From Gracilaria domingensis (Eukaryota > Rhodophyta > Florideophyceae > Gracilariales > Gracilariaceae): DNA of 53,312 nucleotides. The stretch lies in assembly GCA_022539475.1 (NCBI GenBank), contig VCMS01000358.1:1-53312 (forward strand), read 5' to 3'. Shown here piece after piece: positions 52,511 to 53,312 of this stretch. A program made the translations under genes and the position numbers. Numbering within the stretch: position 1 is the stretch's first letter; the number at the start of each line of letters is the position of its first letter. The notes beneath the pieces were generated by a model, which was not told the DNA's origin, did no database searches, and was given only the letters and a program-made list of their open reading frames with translations.

Positions 52511-52604
52511 TGCGATTTTATGCCCGCGGGCGGGGGGGGTCGGTCGTGTTAGGGTAGGTACCCTAACACGACCGGACCCCCCCGCCCGCGGGCATAAAAT
52601 CGCA
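52511..52604. repeat. Palindrome 1 of the foldback element
   Basis: 46-bp arms around GG. The arms contain CCCGCGGGC, a G/C run, GGTCGTGTTAGGGTA and complements, with a few mismatches in the G run. Centre TTAGGGTAGGTACCCTAA. Confidence 0.9.
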
Positions 52605-52627
52605 CATTTTTCAAAAAATCGCCCAAA

Positions 52628-52707
52628 ACGTGCCCGCGGGCGGGGGGGGTCGGTCGTGTTAGGGTACCTACCCTAACACGACCGACCCCCCCCGCCCGCG
52701 GGCACGT
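52628..52707. repeat. Palindrome 2 of the foldback element
   Basis: 39-bp arms around CC with the same core as palindrome 1; here the arms are perfect to the eye. Confidence 0.9.
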
Positions 52708-52790
52708 TCTGGCCACATTCTGGCACCCTCCGGAGACCTCCCAAAACACTCCTCCCGGCACTTCCTGTACCCACTGCGTCACCTTAGTGC

Positions 52791-52912
52791 ACCATCCCGT
52801 CATCTTAACCCTCCAGACACTCCCTAATTTCCGGGATGGTGCACTGAGGTGACCATCCCGTCTTCTCCACCCTCCAGACACTCCCTAATTTCCGGGATGG
52901 TTCACTGAGGTG
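52791..52912. repeat. Two 61-bp direct repeats at the foldback centre
   Basis: Copies 52791-52851 and 52852-52912 differ at a few bases. Each holds a small stem ACCATCCCG...CGGGATGGT around CTCCAGACACTCCCTAATTT. Confidence 0.85.
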
Positions 52913-52987
52913 ACGCAGTGGGTACAAGAAGTGCCGGGAGGAGTGTTTTGGGAGGTCTCCGGAGGGTGCCAAAAAATCGTCGAAAAC

Positions 52988-53063
52988 GTGCCCGCGGGCG
53001 GGGGGGTCCGGTCGTGTTAGGGTAGGTACCCTAACACGACTGGACCCCCCCGCCCGCGGGCAC
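52988..53063. repeat. Palindrome 3 of the foldback element
   Basis: About 37-bp arms around GG; mirror partner of palindrome 2 across the element axis. Confidence 0.9.
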
Positions 53064-53098
53064 ATTTTGGACGATTTTTTGAAAAATGTGCGATTTTA

Positions 53099-53172
53099 TG
53101 CCCGCGGGCGGGGGGGTCCGGTCGTGTTAGGGTACCTACCCTAACACGACCGGACCCCCCCGCCCGCGGGCA
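53099..53172. repeat. Palindrome 4 of the foldback element
   Basis: About 36-bp arms around CC; mirror partner of palindrome 1 across the element axis. Confidence 0.9.
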
Positions 53173-53312
53173 CGTTCTGGTCACATTCCGGCGCCTTCCG
53201 GAGACCTCCCAAAACACTCCTCCCGGCACTTCCGGCAGTGATTTCGCTGCACACGCCGTACACATATATCAAACTAGAGAAAACTAGCGCTTCACACCCA
53301 CTTGATCCGCGG

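Larger units (their letters stand above)
52452..53250. repeat. Foldback (palindromic) element with four nested palindromes
   Basis: The whole of 52452-53250 is an inverted repeat around an axis at about 52846-52847. The ends are GTAGCGAAATCACTGC (52452) and its near complement GCAGTGATTTCGCTGC (53235-53250). Inside, GTGTTTTGGGAGGTC and a GGAAGGC-CCGGAATGT segment are mirrored on both sides. Four palindromes lie at equal distances from the axis in pairs (centres 52557.5 and 53135.5; 52667.5 and 53025.5). No protein is encoded; the open frames there are artefacts of symmetry. Confidence 0.9.

Noticed and set aside
52356..53265. Open frames with repeated GxxxLTRPxPPARGH segments
   Set aside because: They arise from the repeated palindromes of the foldback element; the same peptide appears in several frames by symmetry.
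1..53312. CRISPR arrays, rRNA, tRNA and riboswitches
   Set aside because: No regularly spaced short repeats or recognisable RNA genes were seen; a tRNAscan-SE and Infernal run would be needed to exclude tRNAs fully.

Overview
The window looks like nuclear DNA of a eukaryote, most plausibly a multicellular (florideophyte) red alga; this is an inference. The supporting signs are long, intron-free genes, many with a TATA-like box 60-120 bp upstream of the ATG; secreted animal-type haem peroxidases in several copies; long gene-poor spacers; and many decayed transposable elements. Nothing bacterial is seen: no Shine-Dalgarno sites, operons, rRNA, tRNA or CRISPR.

Layout. 1-9.9 kb: a decayed plus-strand coding remnant (3-781), then a minus-strand Ty3/gypsy retrotransposon (gag, zinc knuckle, protease-RT-RNase H, integrase, chromodomain). 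It is nearly full length in coding content but broken by frame changes, and no LTR pair could be found. 10-14.6 kb: spacer, a GC-rich degenerate repeat block and one small acidic ORF. 14.6-17.9 kb: a divergent pair of paralogous secreted proteins with six N-terminal cysteines (unknown family). 18.6-38 kb: a cluster of five animal-type haem peroxidase genes (18615-20327 minus, 21844-23559 plus, 24942-26641 plus broken by one base, 29392-31098 plus, 36315-38027 minus). It is interrupted by a head-to-head pair of broken paralogues (31.9-33.2 kb) and a type II membrane glycosyltransferase-like gene (33786-34901). 38-44 kb: an AT-rich spacer, a transposase-like remnant, a coiled-coil ORF, three tandem hairpin-forming repeats and a 5'-truncated ribulose-phosphate 3-epimerase fragment. 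44.5-47.9 kb: a ketopantoate-reductase-like dehydrogenase, an HAD-family phosphatase and a convergent, catalytically dead HAD paralogue. 48.2-52.1 kb: a minus-strand, frameshift-rich locus encoding a ParB-like nuclease-fold domain followed by an iron/2-oxoglutarate-dioxygenase-like double-stranded beta-helix domain. 52.45-53.25 kb: a large foldback element made of four nested palindromes placed symmetrically around one axis.

How the parts may work together. The peroxidases and the Cys-rich proteins all carry signal peptides, so the central 24 kb looks like an expanding cluster of extracellular proteins. Two peroxidases (21.8 kb and 36.3 kb) are almost identical after about residue 130 but diverged before it. 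The rest is mostly mobile-element debris. The most novel candidates are the ParB/dioxygenase locus with the adjacent foldback element, the triple hairpin repeat, and a possible -1 frameshift site between gag and pol.
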